Below, piece after piece: positions 1-11,490 of a stretch of 64,000 bases of DNA (its first letter is position 1; each line of letters opens with the position of its first letter). A program made the position numbers and the translations under genes. The stretch spans positions 99,576 to 163,575 of the forward strand of contig JAFEMH010005425.1 of the NCBI GenBank assembly GCA_022495995.1, given 5' to 3'. A model generated the notes under the pieces. The model saw only the letters and a list, made by a program, of their open reading frames with translations. It was not told the DNA's origin and did no database searches. This DNA is from Adenophora triphylla var. japonica. Taxonomy: Eukaryota > Streptophyta > Magnoliopsida > Asterales > Campanulaceae.

Positions 1-1100
1 ATCGAATCCCCGGAATTTCGAGACGGACCGAAATGAAGCCTCGTAGATGAGCTAGAAGAGGTAGTCATTAATCCCGACTATCCCGAACAAAAAATCAAGC
101 TAGGAGGCCAGCTATCACAGAAGAGAAAGAAAGAATTATATCCCTCTTGAAAACAAGCCTCGACGTCTTTGCTTGGAGAGTCGAAGACATGAGGGGGATC
201 AATGAAGAAGTAGCCCTCCACCGCTTAGAAGTTGATCCTTTAGCGAAGACCATCTCTCGACGAGGAGAAATTTTGCAAGGGACAAGGAGGAAGCTATAAA
301 AGAAGAGGTGCGTAAATTACTCGCGCCGGAATAATTCGCGAAGTCAAATACCCCGTTTGGTTGGCTAATGTCGTTATGGTGAAGAAGCAAAATGGGAAAT
401 GGCGTATGTGCATAGACTTCACCGATCTAAACAAAGCCTCGCCCCAAGGACAGCCTATCCTCTCCCCGTAATCGACAAGTTGGTGGATTCCATTTCGGAC
501 ACCAAACTCTCGCCTTCTTAGATGCCTACTCGTGCTATCATCGATAAAAATGGCGAAAGAAGACATCGAGAAGACTCGCTTTTCAAACACCCGCGGGGAA
601 TTTCGCTACATCATGATGCCTTTTGGGCTCAAGAATGCCGGTGCCACTTACCAACGGATGGTAAATCAAGTTTTTGCAAGTCGATAGGTAGAAACATGGA
701 GGCCTATATTGATGATATGGTCATAAAGACCAAGGAAGGCAAACCACGTTCCCGACCTAGAAGAGACCATTCACAACCTCCGAGCCAACAACATGAAGCC
801 GAATCCAAGCAAGTGCGTGTTCGGAGTTACCGCAGGAAATTTCTGGCTTCATGGTTTCCCAAAGGGGATTGAAGCAAACCCGTAAAAGATCAAGGCGCTC
901 ATTGACATGAAGGAACCTACCACCATCAAGGAGGTCCAAAGACTTAATGGAAGAATTGCGCCCTTGGAAGATTCATCGCCAAGTCCGCCGAAAAGTCACC
1001 GCCTTTCTTCAAGGTATTAAAGGGTACCAAGAGCTTCTCCCGGACTCCCGAATGCTCGGAAGCGTTCCTCCGGTTGAAGGAGTACTTGGGTTCCCCTCCC
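1..1100 (+). pseudogene. Reverse transcriptase remnant of element 1
   Basis: Fragments in shifting frames match the RT of element 2: NPDYPEQKIKLGGQLS near 70-115, VFAWRVEDMRG near 165-200, NGKWRMCIDFTDLNKAS near 390-440, FGLKNAGATYQRMVNQVF near 625-680 and the catalytic YIDD at about 705-716, followed by MVIKTKEG. The region around the SFLDAYSGYHQI motif (500-560) is scrambled by indels. At least four frameshifts separate these blocks, so no active enzyme could be made. The family copies retrotransposon RNA into DNA. Confidence 0.8.
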
Positions 1101-1990
1101 TTGCTTAGCAAATCCGACTACCGGTGAGATGCTATATGTCTTCCTAGCCGCCACCGATCACGCCGTCGCACTGCCTTGGTTCGAAAGGATGAAGGAATTC
1201 GAAGTCCGCCTACTATGTCTCAAAGGCCCCGTCCGATGTGGAAAGCAGATATTTCAATGTGGAGAAGATAGCATACGCCCTAGTCATTGCTTCAAGGAAG
1301 CCGCGTGCATATTTTTCTCGCACACCCTATCACCGTCTACACCAACGAACCATTGAAGAAAATCCTTCACAAGTTGGACGGCTCAGACGTCTCCTTAATT
1401 GGTCAATCGCTCTAACGGAGTTTGATATCACTTACCAACCAAGGAAGACCCTCCTAGCACAGCCTTTGGTTGACTTCATGGTCGAGATCGCCTTTATGGG
1501 TGAGCATCTCCCCACCTCCCTAAGCAAAACGCGCCGGAGGAAAAGACTCTCCCATTGAACTCCCATCCAACCGTTGGATCCCGTATACGGACGGATCGCC
1601 TACCAAGGAAAGAAGCGGAGCCGAGTAGTACTAGCAAGCCCGTAAGGAGAATATACTATACAAGATGCCATCCGCTTCGTGTTTCCCCGCTCTAACAACC
1701 AAGCCGAATACGAGGCTCTCATATTTGGCATTGAGTTGGCCTCCTTCTATGGAGCAACTAAGGTGGCCGTTTCGTGACTCCCAACTTGTTGTCAAACAAG
1801 TGAAAGGAGAATATAACACTCAAGATGTCACCCTTGCCAAATATAGAGACCTGGTCCTAGATATGACGAAGAAAATGGAATTTTTCGAGCTCAAGCGTAT
1901 AGGAAGGGAAGACAACCAAGTCGCAGACGTTCTCTCCAAACTAGCCACCATGGACGCAGTCTCCTTCTGAGACCAACCCATATGTAGTTT
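1101..1990 (+). pseudogene. RNase H and second (archaeal-type) RNase H remnant of element 1
   Basis: The first RNase H ends with LLNWSIALTEFDITYQPRKTLLAQ (about 1390-1465), collinear with the same block of element 2. A second RNase H-like domain follows: its nucleic-acid-facing part reads YTDGSPTK near 1595-1615, NNQAEYEALIFGIELA near 1695-1745 and IGREDNQVADVLSKLAT near 1896-1950. Having an extra archaeal-type RNase H after the ordinary one is typical of Tat elements. Several frameshifts interrupt both domains. Confidence 0.65.
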
Positions 1991-2099
1991 ATGCCGAGGA
2001 ACCCGCGTATGAAAGATTACAAGTCATGCTTCGGACGAGGAAGAGAGATGCCGGATCGATGACTACATCGAATACATTGAGAAGGAGAAACTCCCGTAA

Positions 2100-3283
2100 G
2101 ATGATGCTCGAGCCAAGCTTATCAAGAAGAGGTCTCCAAGATTCGTGGTGATGAACGGAGTCCTCTACCGAAGATCTTTCACGAAGCCCCCGCTAAGGTG
2201 TGTCTATCCCAAGGAAACCGAGAACCTCCCCGGCGTAAGTACATGAAGGTGTTTGCGGCGGACACCGGGGCCGTAACCTTAGCCGACAAAATCATATCGC
2301 TAGGTTACTACCGGCCAAACCTAAGTGGAAGACGCGCATGCCTATGTTCGAAAATGTGACAAATGCCAAAGGTTCTCGACATTCCAAGACTACCTGCAGC
2401 CGAGCAAACACTTGTAATACCTACGTGGCCATTTGATATGTGGGGATCGACCTCATTGGACCCTTCCCACCCGCCCGTGGTAATTGCAAGTACGTGATAG
2501 TAGCCGTTGATTACTTCTCCAAGTGGATAGAAGCCAAGGCATTGGCCAAGATAACGGAAGAGAACGCGATCAACTTTGTTCATGACAACATCTGGTGCAG
2601 ATTTGGCCTCCCACATACAATTGTTTCTGACCATGGCCTCCAATTCTCCACGGCATTTACAACCGAATCGGGAAGAGTCAAAGTACGCCATGCAAAATCT
2701 TCGCCAGCGCACCCCAAGGCAACGGCCAAGCGTAAGCCGCCAACAAACTGGTCCTAACCGCCCTCACCAAGAATCTTGAAGGACGCGAGGGTAGATGGTT
2801 GGACGAACTTCCCTAGCTTTATGGGGTCAGTTTCGCACAACCACCCTGGGGCCAACCGGGAAACCCCATTCGCACTAACCTTCGGTTCCGAGGCTACGGC
2901 ACCAGCAGAGATGGCCATCCCTACAAGTAAGGAACTCCCATTATGATGAGCAAGTCAACAAGGTCAATAGGCTCCTAGACCTGGACCTGATAGATGAAAA
3001 ACGACTAGCTGCGCAGATGAGGATGGTGAATTACAAACAAAGGACCAAGGCATATCACGACAAAAGGGTCATCAAAAGAGTATTCCAAGTTGGCGATTGG
3101 GTACTTAGAAAGATCGAAGCTACTGGTCGGAAGGCAGAACAGAACAAGCTCTCCCCAAATTGGGAAGGCCCCTACATCATCACTCAAGTCATTCGAGAAG
3201 GGACCTACAGATTAAGGACCAAGGAGGGGAAGGATCTCAAGCATCCGTGGCACTCCGACAACCTTAGAAAATATTATCACTAG
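2100..3283 (+). pseudogene. Integrase remnant of element 1
   Basis: The core begins with FDMWGIDLIGPFPPA (about 2430-2475) and continues in an open frame through YVIVAVDYFSKWIEAK to SDHGLQFSTAF near 2625-2660, giving the first two acidic residues of the DDE triad. At the expected glutamate the frame reads GNGQA followed by TAA and AANKLVL (about 2718-2760), so the catalytic position is now a stop codon. The C-terminal part, 3017-3283, is a clean ORF with the KLSPNWEGPYIITQVI motif, ending before a short AT-rich trailer. It encoded the enzyme that inserts the DNA copy into the genome. Confidence 0.8.
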
Positions 3284-3479
3284 TCTAGTTTATTTTGCAA
3301 TAGATTAGCTCTTTATTTTCGGTCTTTTATTTTCGGTCTTTTGTTTTCTTTTTGTCTTTTTAGTTGATAGGATTGCGCAGCTCTATGTAATCGCATTTCA
3401 GCTTCTACGAAAGCGCTTTCTTCCAATATGCAAAACCACTATCAACTATCTACACCAACTCCGGAAGATGAGGACATTA

Positions 3480-4010
3480 TCTCCAACTCTCTCAAACACA
3501 CCACCCAAGACCAAGGGTCTTCCTCGACCTCGATGGCTTACCATAAAGTCAAGACCAAGGGTCCTCCTCGCCTCGACGGCTTACCACAAAGTCAAGACCA
3601 AGGATCTTCCTCGGCCCGACGGCTTACCACAAAGTCAAGACCAAGGGTCTTCCTCGCCTCGATGGCTTACCACAAAGCCAAGACCAAGGGTCTTCCTCGC
3701 CCGATGGCTTACCACGAAGCCAAGACCAAGGGTCTTCCTTGGCCTAATGGCTTACCACGCCCAAGACCAAGTGGTCCTCCTTGGCCCGATGGCTTACCAC
3801 AGCCAAGACCAAGGGTCTTCCTTGGCCTGATGGCTTACTAACAGCCAAGACCAAGGGTCCTCCTTGGCCTGATGGCTTACACAACAGCCAATACCAAGGG
3901 TCATCCTTGGCCCAATGGCTTACCATACATCCCACCAAGGGTCCACCTTGGTTCAGGATCACAAGTCATATTCAAAGCCAAGGAAAACTTCCTCGGCCTA
4001 AATGACGTAC
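3480..4010 (+). repeat. Tandem array after pol of element 1
   Basis: About eleven degenerate units of roughly 40-46 bp share a core like AAGACCAAGGGTCTTCCTCG followed by GATGGCTTACCACA. Spacing and sequence vary gradually and neighbouring units are most alike, as expected of replication slippage or unequal exchange. The array lies between the integrase stop and the antisense gene, the same place as the arrays of elements 2 (35990-36430) and 3 (56300-56700). ORFs read through it are artefacts. Confidence 0.85.
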
Positions 4011-4244
4011 GAGCATAGTTAAAGCCGAGGAAACTTCCTACCAAACCACTTGTTCAATAAGTAAGCAATAAAGGGACCTTCTTTCGATCCCACCTTCTCA
4101 AGTCCAAGGCCTCCGCCTAGCATGCAAGGATACGAGCAAGTTATTGAAATAACAAGAATCATAGCAAAGGATTTTTCATTGATATTCAAATGAAATTACA
4201 TATCCTATCATCTATTACAAAAAGCATAACAAGAAAAAGCTATT

Positions 4245-7200
4245 CTAAGATTGTTGAGCATCATCAAAAGGCTTTTCAAGCCAATCTTGAGTAATGGAGC
4301 CAGGAGGAGGAAGGTCCGTTTGATTGATAAGAGCATCGCTCTCGGCCCCTCTTCCTTCCTCGGCTTCCATGGCCTCGTGCTCTTCCTCGTCCCGGATGGC
4401 CTCCACTAAGTCTTTAATGTTGCCAGTGACTACAGGGGCTGGCCTCCACACTTCCCCGCATGCTTGAGCATCCTTCGTCGCTATCAATTCCAAGTTGCTT
4501 GCAGAGAAGGGGACTAAGTGATGGAGGGCCCTAACTTCCTCACTATATTGGTCCCGCATATCGCATGGCTATTTTGTTGATGTCAAGGCCGGTGGAGGGA
4601 TCACCAAAATGCTCCCGGCAAGATGAAGGTATCCATCTTCGAACATAGTAGCCGCTTGCTCGTCCCACGGCGTCCCGGAAGGCCGAGCTAGCTACCACAA
4701 AGATCCTTGAATGCCGGCTCTCCTTGAAGCGCGCCACGCCCTCGTTTTCTTTGGGCAGAAGGGTAGCCTCCAGCCCTTGGTATTTGGCCTCAGCTCCCTC
4801 GGCCTTAGCCTGAAGCTCGGCCTTATCCGTAAGAGCTTTGGTCAGCTCCTCTCCTTTAAGCCGGAGAAGCTCGTCGGCCTTGGTTTTCTCTTCCTCGGCC
4901 TTGGCCTTGCCTTCCTCGGCCCTCTTCACCTCGCCTTCCACCTTCGCCTTGGTCGCCTCAAGCTCGGCATCTTTGGCTTTAAGAAGTTTAACCAAGGAAG
5001 ACTTCTCGATTCGCTTGGCCAGGGCCGCCTTGGCCTCATTCATGCGTCCGGTCTTCTTCTTGGCCAAAACATTTTCATACGCCGTGACAAGCCAACCGAA
5101 AGAAAAGTTCAATATCATATTAAGTATGCATCTCTCAAAATCAATGATCAACGAAAGGCAAGGAAAGGATATTCACCTCGGCAATTAAGAGCCCCTTGCG
5201 GCAAAGCAAGGTATCATCGCTGGAGCCTCCGGACAAGACCATCATAGGCATCCTCGTCCATAGATCTCTCTCGAACCGGGGCTCGCCCAATCGCACTAAG
5301 GGCCCCGTCCTAGCTTGTAGAGGAATTCCTTTGAGCCGAGGAACGTTGATGGCCATGCTTTTGGCCGCCTCGTCGGCCCGCTCAATAGTCTCAATGTTTT
5401 GGATGGTTAAAGGAGGAGGAGGAGCATCAACACGGGGAGCCTCAACGTGGGGAGCCCCACCAACATTAGCCTTCTTAGTTACAGGCTCCTCGGCACTCGA
5501 AGCTTGGGCTCTTTTGGAGCCGCATCTCCGAGCAACGAGGCGGCTTTCCTCGCCTCCCGCCTCCTCGGCACCCGCAGAAAGGTCAGCCATGTCACCAAGT
5601 ATGGGTTCAACTTGATCCTCGGATGCCGCGTCCTCGGAATTAATCTCCCGATGCACTTTAAGGGGTAGGGGCTTATCACCCCGGACATCGAGCACCAAGT
5701 TACGAGCATTGGCCTCGTCCTTCCTCTCCACCAGAGCGCACTTCTTGCTCGCCTTTCTTTCGCCCGATCGCCTCCCGAGGACTTAGTCTCTCCATTGCAA
5801 GGGTGGCTTCTTCCTCGGTAGTCAAATCAGTAAAGACAAGGAAGAAATGGTCAAGTACGAGCAAGAAGATCCTGTGTCAAGTACGAGCAAAATAATATGC
5901 AAAAAATTACAAGTGTAAGATAAAAGTTTACGTCCAACAATGTTAGGTGCTCCAATACATTGGTCGCGGGACGCTCATCGTGGCACCTAATACGATCCTC
6001 GTGAAATACGAAGCCTCGGATGTACCGTCCAATCATTGAAGCGACGACCTCTTTTAACATTTACAAGGGGAGCTACCCCGTCCTCGTTCCCCGGCATCAA
6101 TCCCGCCCGGATATAGAAATGATCCGAGGATTCAACTTGCTTCCATCCAGACCCCTACCCCGGCAAACTCTTCTAGGCGTTTGATCAAAGCTTTGGTCCA
6201 CTCATATTGTCGACAGCGAAGGTAGATGTTGGGTCACCACAAGGAGATCGGAACTCCCAACCTTGGCGGCTCTCAACTCGGATGACATGATGATCCCAAC
6301 TGGAACTTTACTAGACATGGGGAGGAGCAATTTTGGTTTCCTATTGGCACTCCTAATTACTACCACCATTGTTCCTCGATGACTTCGATAATGTAGAAAT
6401 GACGGAAGGCTCCCATGGTCGGCTCATAGCCTAAACTACGGCAGAGGATGATGAAGCTAACCAAAGACCCTAGTGCCATTGGCTCCTAGCATGGCCGGTA
6501 CCGCCTTTACATCGTCCAAAAATTCGCAGATGAAGGGGTCCAGAGGAAGACGAAGCCCCGTTGGAACCGTTTATAATAGAAGTGGACATAATCTTGGTTG
6601 TAGTAGAAGTTCGTCTCCTCCTTCTCCGTCTTCGGCTCAATCTTGCCCATATAAGTTAACTTGTACTCATCCCGGTTCACCTTGTACTTGGAGTACAATT
6701 TTTCAATCATGGGATCCCCGTGCTTTGGTGCCCTCTCCACTTGCTTTCCTCGGCTACTCGCTCCTCGGCCTCTTCTTCGGACGAGGCGGGCATCGCCTTG
6801 TGCACCTTCAACGAAGGCGTCAACTATCTCGAGTAGACGAGGAGGGCTCTCCTTCTCTTCCCGTCATATCTCGCATAAAGACGAGGAGACCAAATTATTT
6901 ACCTCGTCAATGGCCGATTAAATGACGGGGAAGGAAGATTCCCTCCTCGTCATTCCATAAGGCCGAGGAAGGAAGATCTCCTTCCTCGTCATTTCATAAG
7001 GCCGAGGAGGGGGCCGTACTCTCGTACGCTCACGCATTTCGCGATGGGAGGCCGGGTAGAACAGCTTCGATGTGCTCCACCATTTGAGCCCTATCCTCAA
7101 ACACTATGATGTTGGGAGAACCAGACTCAATCCTATCTATTCTTGTGGAGTCCGGGTATTGAATGAATAAACGGGAGCGGCCGTAACCCCTCAACCGCTT

Positions 7201-7315
7201 GCTTATATCATCCAAGTTCAAGATCATCCATGGACCCTCTCTCTACGATAGACCCTCAAATTTCCAAGATGATATCCATAGCGGAATCGGGAGAATGGTC
7301 CCAAGATCGAGCCAT
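4245..7315 (-). pseudogene. Antisense gene (aORF) remnant of element 1, Transposase_28/coiled-coil type
   Basis: Read on the minus strand it starts with MARS at 7315, like the MART start in element 2, and runs inward toward pol. A Transposase_28-like segment is recognisable but broken at about 6740-6480 (DYVHFYY then FQRGFVF). The middle part (5731-5178) is rich in Ala, Glu and Lys with a KKA patch, and ends LLIAE before a GTGAAT donor at 5177/5176, at the same place as the splice donor of element 2. The last part (about 5080-4700) is strongly coiled-coil: repeated KAEEGKAKAEEEKTKADE-type heptads. It ends at 4245. Transposase_28 (putative gypsy-type transposon domain) has no proven function. 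Confidence 0.7.
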
Positions 7316-7927
7316 TTCTAAGGGGAATCAAAAATGAAGGGGGAGTTCATTCAATATTCTAGAAATTTCATATAAAATGCAAAGAGAATTAAAGAACTGA
7401 AATTTTTAAAGTTTTTATCAAGAAAAGCTTCAACCTTCAACAACGGCGGTTCACGGCATGGACAAAATCACTCCTAAACCCTAGAAAACGCTCGGAGCAT
7501 GAAAGGAAGTTGTGAGAAAAGGAGAAATTTCATACCCGAGTTTGCAAGAATGAATGGAATCAATGCAGAAAGCAACTTTGCCGAAAAATCAAGCTCGCCG
7601 GAACTGGGTTTGAAGATTGCTGTGATTCGCCGGAGATCTCTTTCGCCTATGCTCTCAAAAACTTGGGGTTTGTAAAGAGTAAAATGAAAGGGGTTTTAGT
7701 TTTTATACCCCTCCAATCCGGGTCAACCCGTGGGTAAAGCAAAGATCCAGTCCGAGTCCCAAGAATTAAATGCGAAATGATGGGTTCAAGGCGTGACAAG
7801 ACCGGGGGCCCTGCAATAGTAACCGTCGATACCCACCAATGACGCGTGTAAAACCCGTTCGTATCCCATATGCCGAGGACGAGCTAACTTTCTATTCATC
7901 AAAGCCGAGCTAGAAAGTTGGGGCCAC
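7316..7927. other. Element 1 spacer before the 3' LTR, with polypurine tract
   Basis: This stretch lies between the start of the antisense gene and the 3' LTR. It should hold the promoter and 5' leader of that antisense gene. The end, GAAAGTTGGGGCCAC at 7913-7927, matches the GAAAGTTGGGGGCCAC that precedes the 3' LTR of element 2, so it is the likely polypurine tract that primes second-strand synthesis. No other gene is visible. Confidence 0.55.
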
Positions 7928-8684
7928 CGAACGGTATAAACCGAGCTACGAACATGGGCTTGCTCAACTCCGGGGCCCAACTATATTGGGCCATGGATAT
8001 TATATATTCATCAAGTGTTAGGGCCGAGCATTATCTTCCTCGTATGCCGAAGAACATTTACCTTGGCCTTATGTCGACATTCTTGGGCCGGCCTGTCCCA
8101 ATTACCGAGGAGATAAAAGTCCTTTGCTCGTCATGTCACCAATTACCGAGGAAACAAAAGTATTCTCCCCGGCATATTTTCATGTCGGCCATTTACCAAA
8201 TGACGAGGAAACAAAGTTATTTTCCTCGGCTAATTTGCCCAAGGCCGAGGAAAATCATTTGTCTTCCTCGGCGTTCCGGCTAGCAGTTACAATCCTTATT
8301 CAACAAGGATTATGCAGTTGTAACCCAATCAGGATTATACTTATCAACATCAATTCAAGTCAAACAATGACTCCTTAACAGATATAATTCTAGTAAAATT
8401 ATATCTTATCTCTTGACAAGTTCATTCCAACATGGATTCTACCTATCCATTCTTATAAATACAAGCCCCATGGCTCATTATTCTAAGACGTTACTTTTTA
8501 CATTGGAGAAACTCTGTCAATTTGATTTCTCTAATATCAACCGTGAACTTACTCTCACGCCGGAGGGCCTTTAGCCGGATCCGCCCCGGCTTAGTTTACG
8601 TGTTTTCTCTTATTTTCAGGCCTTGCAATCGCCGGAGCATTCGACGCTTGGATTTGGGCTGATTTGACGATTTTGGCATCATCA
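7928..8684 (+). repeat. 3' LTR of element 1
   Basis: The left edge is set by the polypurine tract; the terminal TG has decayed to CG (CGAACGGTAT, compare TGAACATACC in element 2). The right edge is the conserved GGCATCA(TCA) at 8675-8684. A TATAAATA promoter box lies at 8454-8461, and the downstream block CTTACTCTCACGCC...GCCGGA...TTTTCAGG matches the 3' third of element 2's LTRs. The other LTR is outside the window, so the exact ends and the target duplication cannot be confirmed. Confidence 0.7.
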
Positions 8685-9966
8685 GAGAGGAACATTTTGT
8701 GTGTCAAAACGTGTGCAGTATTGTAATATGAAAGATTGTGATATTAGTGAATATCCTGACTTGTTATTGCCCAACGTAGTCTGATCTTGTGACGAACTAG
8801 GCGAATAAAGCGTGTATGTTTCTTTCTTGTTCATTGCTTTCTCATATGGATGTTTCGTTATGTTGTTTCTCACCATTGGATGTGGGCTACAGGGATCAAA
8901 ATTGGGATTGCATATAGATGGTTCAAGGTTGCTTAGATCCTAATAGTATCAAGGTTGCATAGATCCGGATAGATTCAGGTTGCATAGATTCAGATAAAAA
9001 ATGTAGAGACCTAATCATAGTAGGGCGCTGGATTCAAGATCAGGAATTGCAGAATCCAGACTGGGTTAAGATTGCAGAATTCAGACAAGGTTAGGATTTG
9101 CAGGGATCTAAGTGGATCGTTGTTATTGAGGATTGTGGGAGCAGTGATGATGGGCGGGGATGATTCGACTTGGAAATTCGATGGGTTTGGATTTGGGCGA
9201 CGGATCTGGAGTTATGAAAGTTGAAGAGAAACGTTTATGGGCATTCATGAATGTTGGGCGCGTGCAATATGCGTACCGAGGAAGAATAACAACAACGACA
9301 AACACTTCAATAAAACACACCGACACTTTTATACGCTAACATTAGAATTTACCAACATGTATTAAACATGTCAAATGCTTATAATTGTTAGTATGAACGA
9401 ATGATTCTTTGTCATTTGCCATCGGAAATCCACAAATCCAAAATATAAGTTACTGGTTCTAAGTTTTCTGTTGACTCAATAGACCTTGAAAGAAACTTGA
9501 GAGTTGTAACAACCACCAACTTGAACATCATCAATAAAAAGGTTCTATTCCATATCTCCTTCTTTGGCTTCACAAGCTCCATTACTTAAATCACATCAAG
9601 ACTCTGCATAATCACTTAGCATTTGCAGGACTCAAGTAACATAAGTTGCTAAGTTATCCGACACAACCTTAATGTTGAAATGAGTCTCACTTGCGTTGTC
9701 TTTAACAGCAGCATGACCCGCGTGTTGGTACGACACAAACTCAAATAAGGACAGTTTGACTTTTTCACCCTTATTACTACGACCCTAGTCAATAGTAACT
9801 AATAGAATAAAGAATAATTAAACGAAGTCAATTTATACACGAGAGAGAGAGAGATTTGATATGAATAATTCAAATAAAAATAAAAAATAAAAAAAATTGT
9901 TCCAAGGATAATATAATAAATTCTTGAATTAATCAAATACGAGTAAGTTCTACTACATAATACTCT
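8685..9966. other. Intergenic DNA without recognised gene
   Basis: I see no convincing ORF, RNA gene or element end here. Short direct repeats of the type TTGCATAGATC occur at 8920-8990. There is a small (GA)n run at 9841-9855 and an A/T-rich tract at 9870-9905. It would hold the 3' flank of the exonuclease-like gene that ends at 9967. Confidence 0.5.
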
Positions 9967-10635
9967 TTAACCCTCAAACAACAATGTTTTGCCAATCCAA
10001 TGATAAGCACAAGTGTTAGCAATAGCTTGATACACTTCCTCTTCGCAAAACCTATAGTATTTTTTAAATACGTCGTCGTTTCGATTAAACCCCTGCTGCT
10101 CCTCAAACACAACTGAAGAAGGTCTCGGAGTTTGAGGCAGCAAAATCCCATCTGCCAATTGATCAATTCGACAACACCCCCGGAGACGAGGATTCTCCAA
10201 AAGCTCCGCCGCCAGCCGCACCAAGTCCACCGCGTTTCTGCAACTTGCTTGGTAAAATTGACCTAACTTGGCAATATTTTCTTCCATACCCATGCCGACA
10301 AAAGTCAATTCCGGGTGGCCAAGGAAAGATAGAAGAGGCTTAGCTAGCCGGCGCCGGCGGCAGCTGTAACGTTCGAGAAGAAGAACGTAGGCAATATTCC
10401 CATTGCTAAATATGAGATACGAAATCCATGCTTGTTGATCATTTATTGTCATCAAATACCATTCTACGTAAAATCCTATAATATTTTTCCGGCCACCATT
10501 GACATGAGAATCTCTAATCAACGTTGCCACCATCTTTTTTATGCCTCTGTTTGAATCAACGATCACCGCCGTCATCCTTTTGCTTGAATCGGCAATCATC
10601 GCCGTCACCTTTCTTTCTTCAGTCATCATGATCAT
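9967..10635 (-). CDS. WRN-type 3'-5' exonuclease-like protein, catalytic residues degenerate
   Basis: This is a single-exon gene of 222 residues. The fold resembles the plant family of small Werner-exonuclease-like (RNase H-fold, DEDDy) proteins. Exo I is represented by IIGFYVEWYL (residues about 52-61), where the family has G-D/F-x-I/V-E-W; exo II by FVGMGMEENIAKL (about 112-124), then NAVDLVRLAAELL (about 133-146); exo III by the C-terminal CAYHWIGKTLLF. The acidic residue expected in exo I next to the glutamate is Tyr and the exo II aspartate is Asn, so it is probably not a working nuclease; many plant paralogues have similar losses. The ATG at 10635 is 91 bp downstream of a TATA box (minus strand, 10732-10726), and a (GA)n leader lies between. 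It may bind nucleic acid or be lineage-specific decay; the protein is intact, which favours a real gene. Confidence 0.65.
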   Translation of the reverse strand: MIMMTEERKVTAMIADSSKRMTAVIVDSNRGIKKMVATLIRDSHVNGGRKNIIGFYVEWYLMTINDQQAWISYLIFSNGNIAYVLLLERYSCRRRRLAKPLLSFLGHPELTFVGMGMEENIAKLGQFYQASCRNAVDLVRLAAELLENPRLRGCCRIDQLADGILLPQTPRPSSVVFEEQQGFNRNDDVFKKYYRFCEEEVYQAIANTCAYHWIGKTLLFEG

Positions 10636-10653
10636 TTTGGAATTCTTGATTTG

Positions 10654-10689
<36 letters not shown>
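10654..10689. repeat. (CT)n microsatellite in the 5' leader of the exonuclease-like gene
   Basis: An uninterrupted CT run of about 35 bp lies 19 bp upstream of the start codon, so the minus-strand transcript would have a GA-rich leader. Such GA/CT leaders are common in plant promoters and 5' UTRs. The plus-strand Leu-Ser ORFs across it are spurious. Confidence 0.9.
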
Positions 10690-10691
<2 letters not shown>

Positions 10692-10725
10692 CGCTTGCTA
10701 CAGAGATGATTTTCTACTGCCGTCT

Positions 10726-10732
10726 TTTTATA
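10726..10732 (-). promoter_or_regulatory. TATA box of the exonuclease-like gene
   Basis: On the minus strand the sequence reads CTATAAAAAGACG. It sits 91 bp before the ATG, so transcription would start about 60 bp before the ATG, just ahead of the (GA)n run. Context supports a promoter; no other TATA candidate is closer. Confidence 0.5.
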
Positions 10733-10904
10733 GACTTCTAAAACATCCAAATTCTTTTCATAATTGGAATAATGCATGCACGCTTCTTCATAAGCTTTTT
10801 CAAATTCCATTCATATTTGGAATTAATAGTGTTTCTTTTTTATTAATAGACCAATGTTTTTTTGTTTGAACTCATTAAAAATATTGTTTAGAAAATTAAG
10901 AACA

Positions 10905-11103
10905 TGGAAAGTTTGAAGGTGAAAGATTTCCTTCCTGTCTCTCAATGTTTCCACTAGTTTATGGGTTCGATTCCCCCACCAGTGGTTAGAGGGAATGACA
11001 TTGCCCTCCCTAGCATAGCTAGGCGCCTCTGTGAAGTGCATCAAGGGGGAGCGGTGAAATGTGTTGATCCCCTTTTGAAAAAAAAAAAAAAAAAAAAAAA
11101 AAA
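10905..11103 (+). mobile_element. SINE-like insertion with pol III B box and poly(A) tail
   Basis: A perfect B-box consensus GGTTCGATTCC is at 10964-10974, followed by about 100 bp of G/C-rich sequence and a 26-base A run (11078-11103). That is the layout of a tRNA-derived SINE. I cannot find a clear A box, so it may be truncated at its 5' end, and no clean target duplication was found. A plus-strand ORF ending in a Lys run comes from the tail and is not a gene. Confidence 0.5.
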
Positions 11104-11490
11104 GGAACTGAAAATCCTTCCGGTGGTCTGTGCCCTCCACCGGAGTTAGTATCACCATCTGCATGCTGCACACAAGTTCAATAAAGTCAACTTTACTGAT
11201 TCTCTAATGCAGTATATTCCACTCGAGAAATCAAAGATATTACTCCCTCTATTCTATTCCAGACAAAAATATGGTCAAGTAATGGTCAAAGTCCGAATAA
11301 GTTGATCATGAAAATCAAAGTGAGATTAGCTTTCCGATACAGAAAGAGTATTAGACGGGATTCTCAACGAAATGCCTACCCAGTTTTCCATGGCTTCCAC
11401 GTACATTGTTCCTCGTCTACTTCTCTCTAAGAACTAAACTGAACTAAATTAAACTAAAGCTAATAATGTTTTTGTTACCCCAATTCGCAG

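Larger units (their letters stand above)
1..8684 (+). mobile_element. Tat-like Ty3/gypsy retrotransposon, element 1 (5' part outside window)
   Basis: The window opens inside pol, just before the reverse transcriptase. In order the element shows RT, RNase H, a second RNase H, integrase, a short tandem array (about 3480-4010), an antisense gene remnant (7315-4245, minus) and a 3' LTR. The order matches element 2 at 23033-41212, and the translated pol can be aligned with it throughout. All reading frames are broken by small indels and stops, so this is an old inactive copy. Two RNase H-like regions and an antisense ORF between pol and the 3' LTR are known marks of the Tat lineage. The 5' LTR and gag lie to the left of base 1. 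Confidence 0.85.

Noticed and set aside
3480..4010. Regularly spaced repeats resembling a CRISPR array
   Set aside because: The spacing is irregular, the 'spacers' are themselves related, there are no cas genes, and the setting is a plant retrotransposon. It is an ordinary tandem array.
4711..5247. Plus-strand ORF of 178 codons rich in Leu and Gly
   Set aside because: It is the reverse-frame shadow of the coiled-coil part of the antisense gene; composition and position fit the minus-strand reading.
10964..10974. Possible tRNA gene because of a perfect B box
   Set aside because: No A box, acceptor stem or cloverleaf could be drawn, and a poly(A) tail follows; a SINE-like insertion is more likely.
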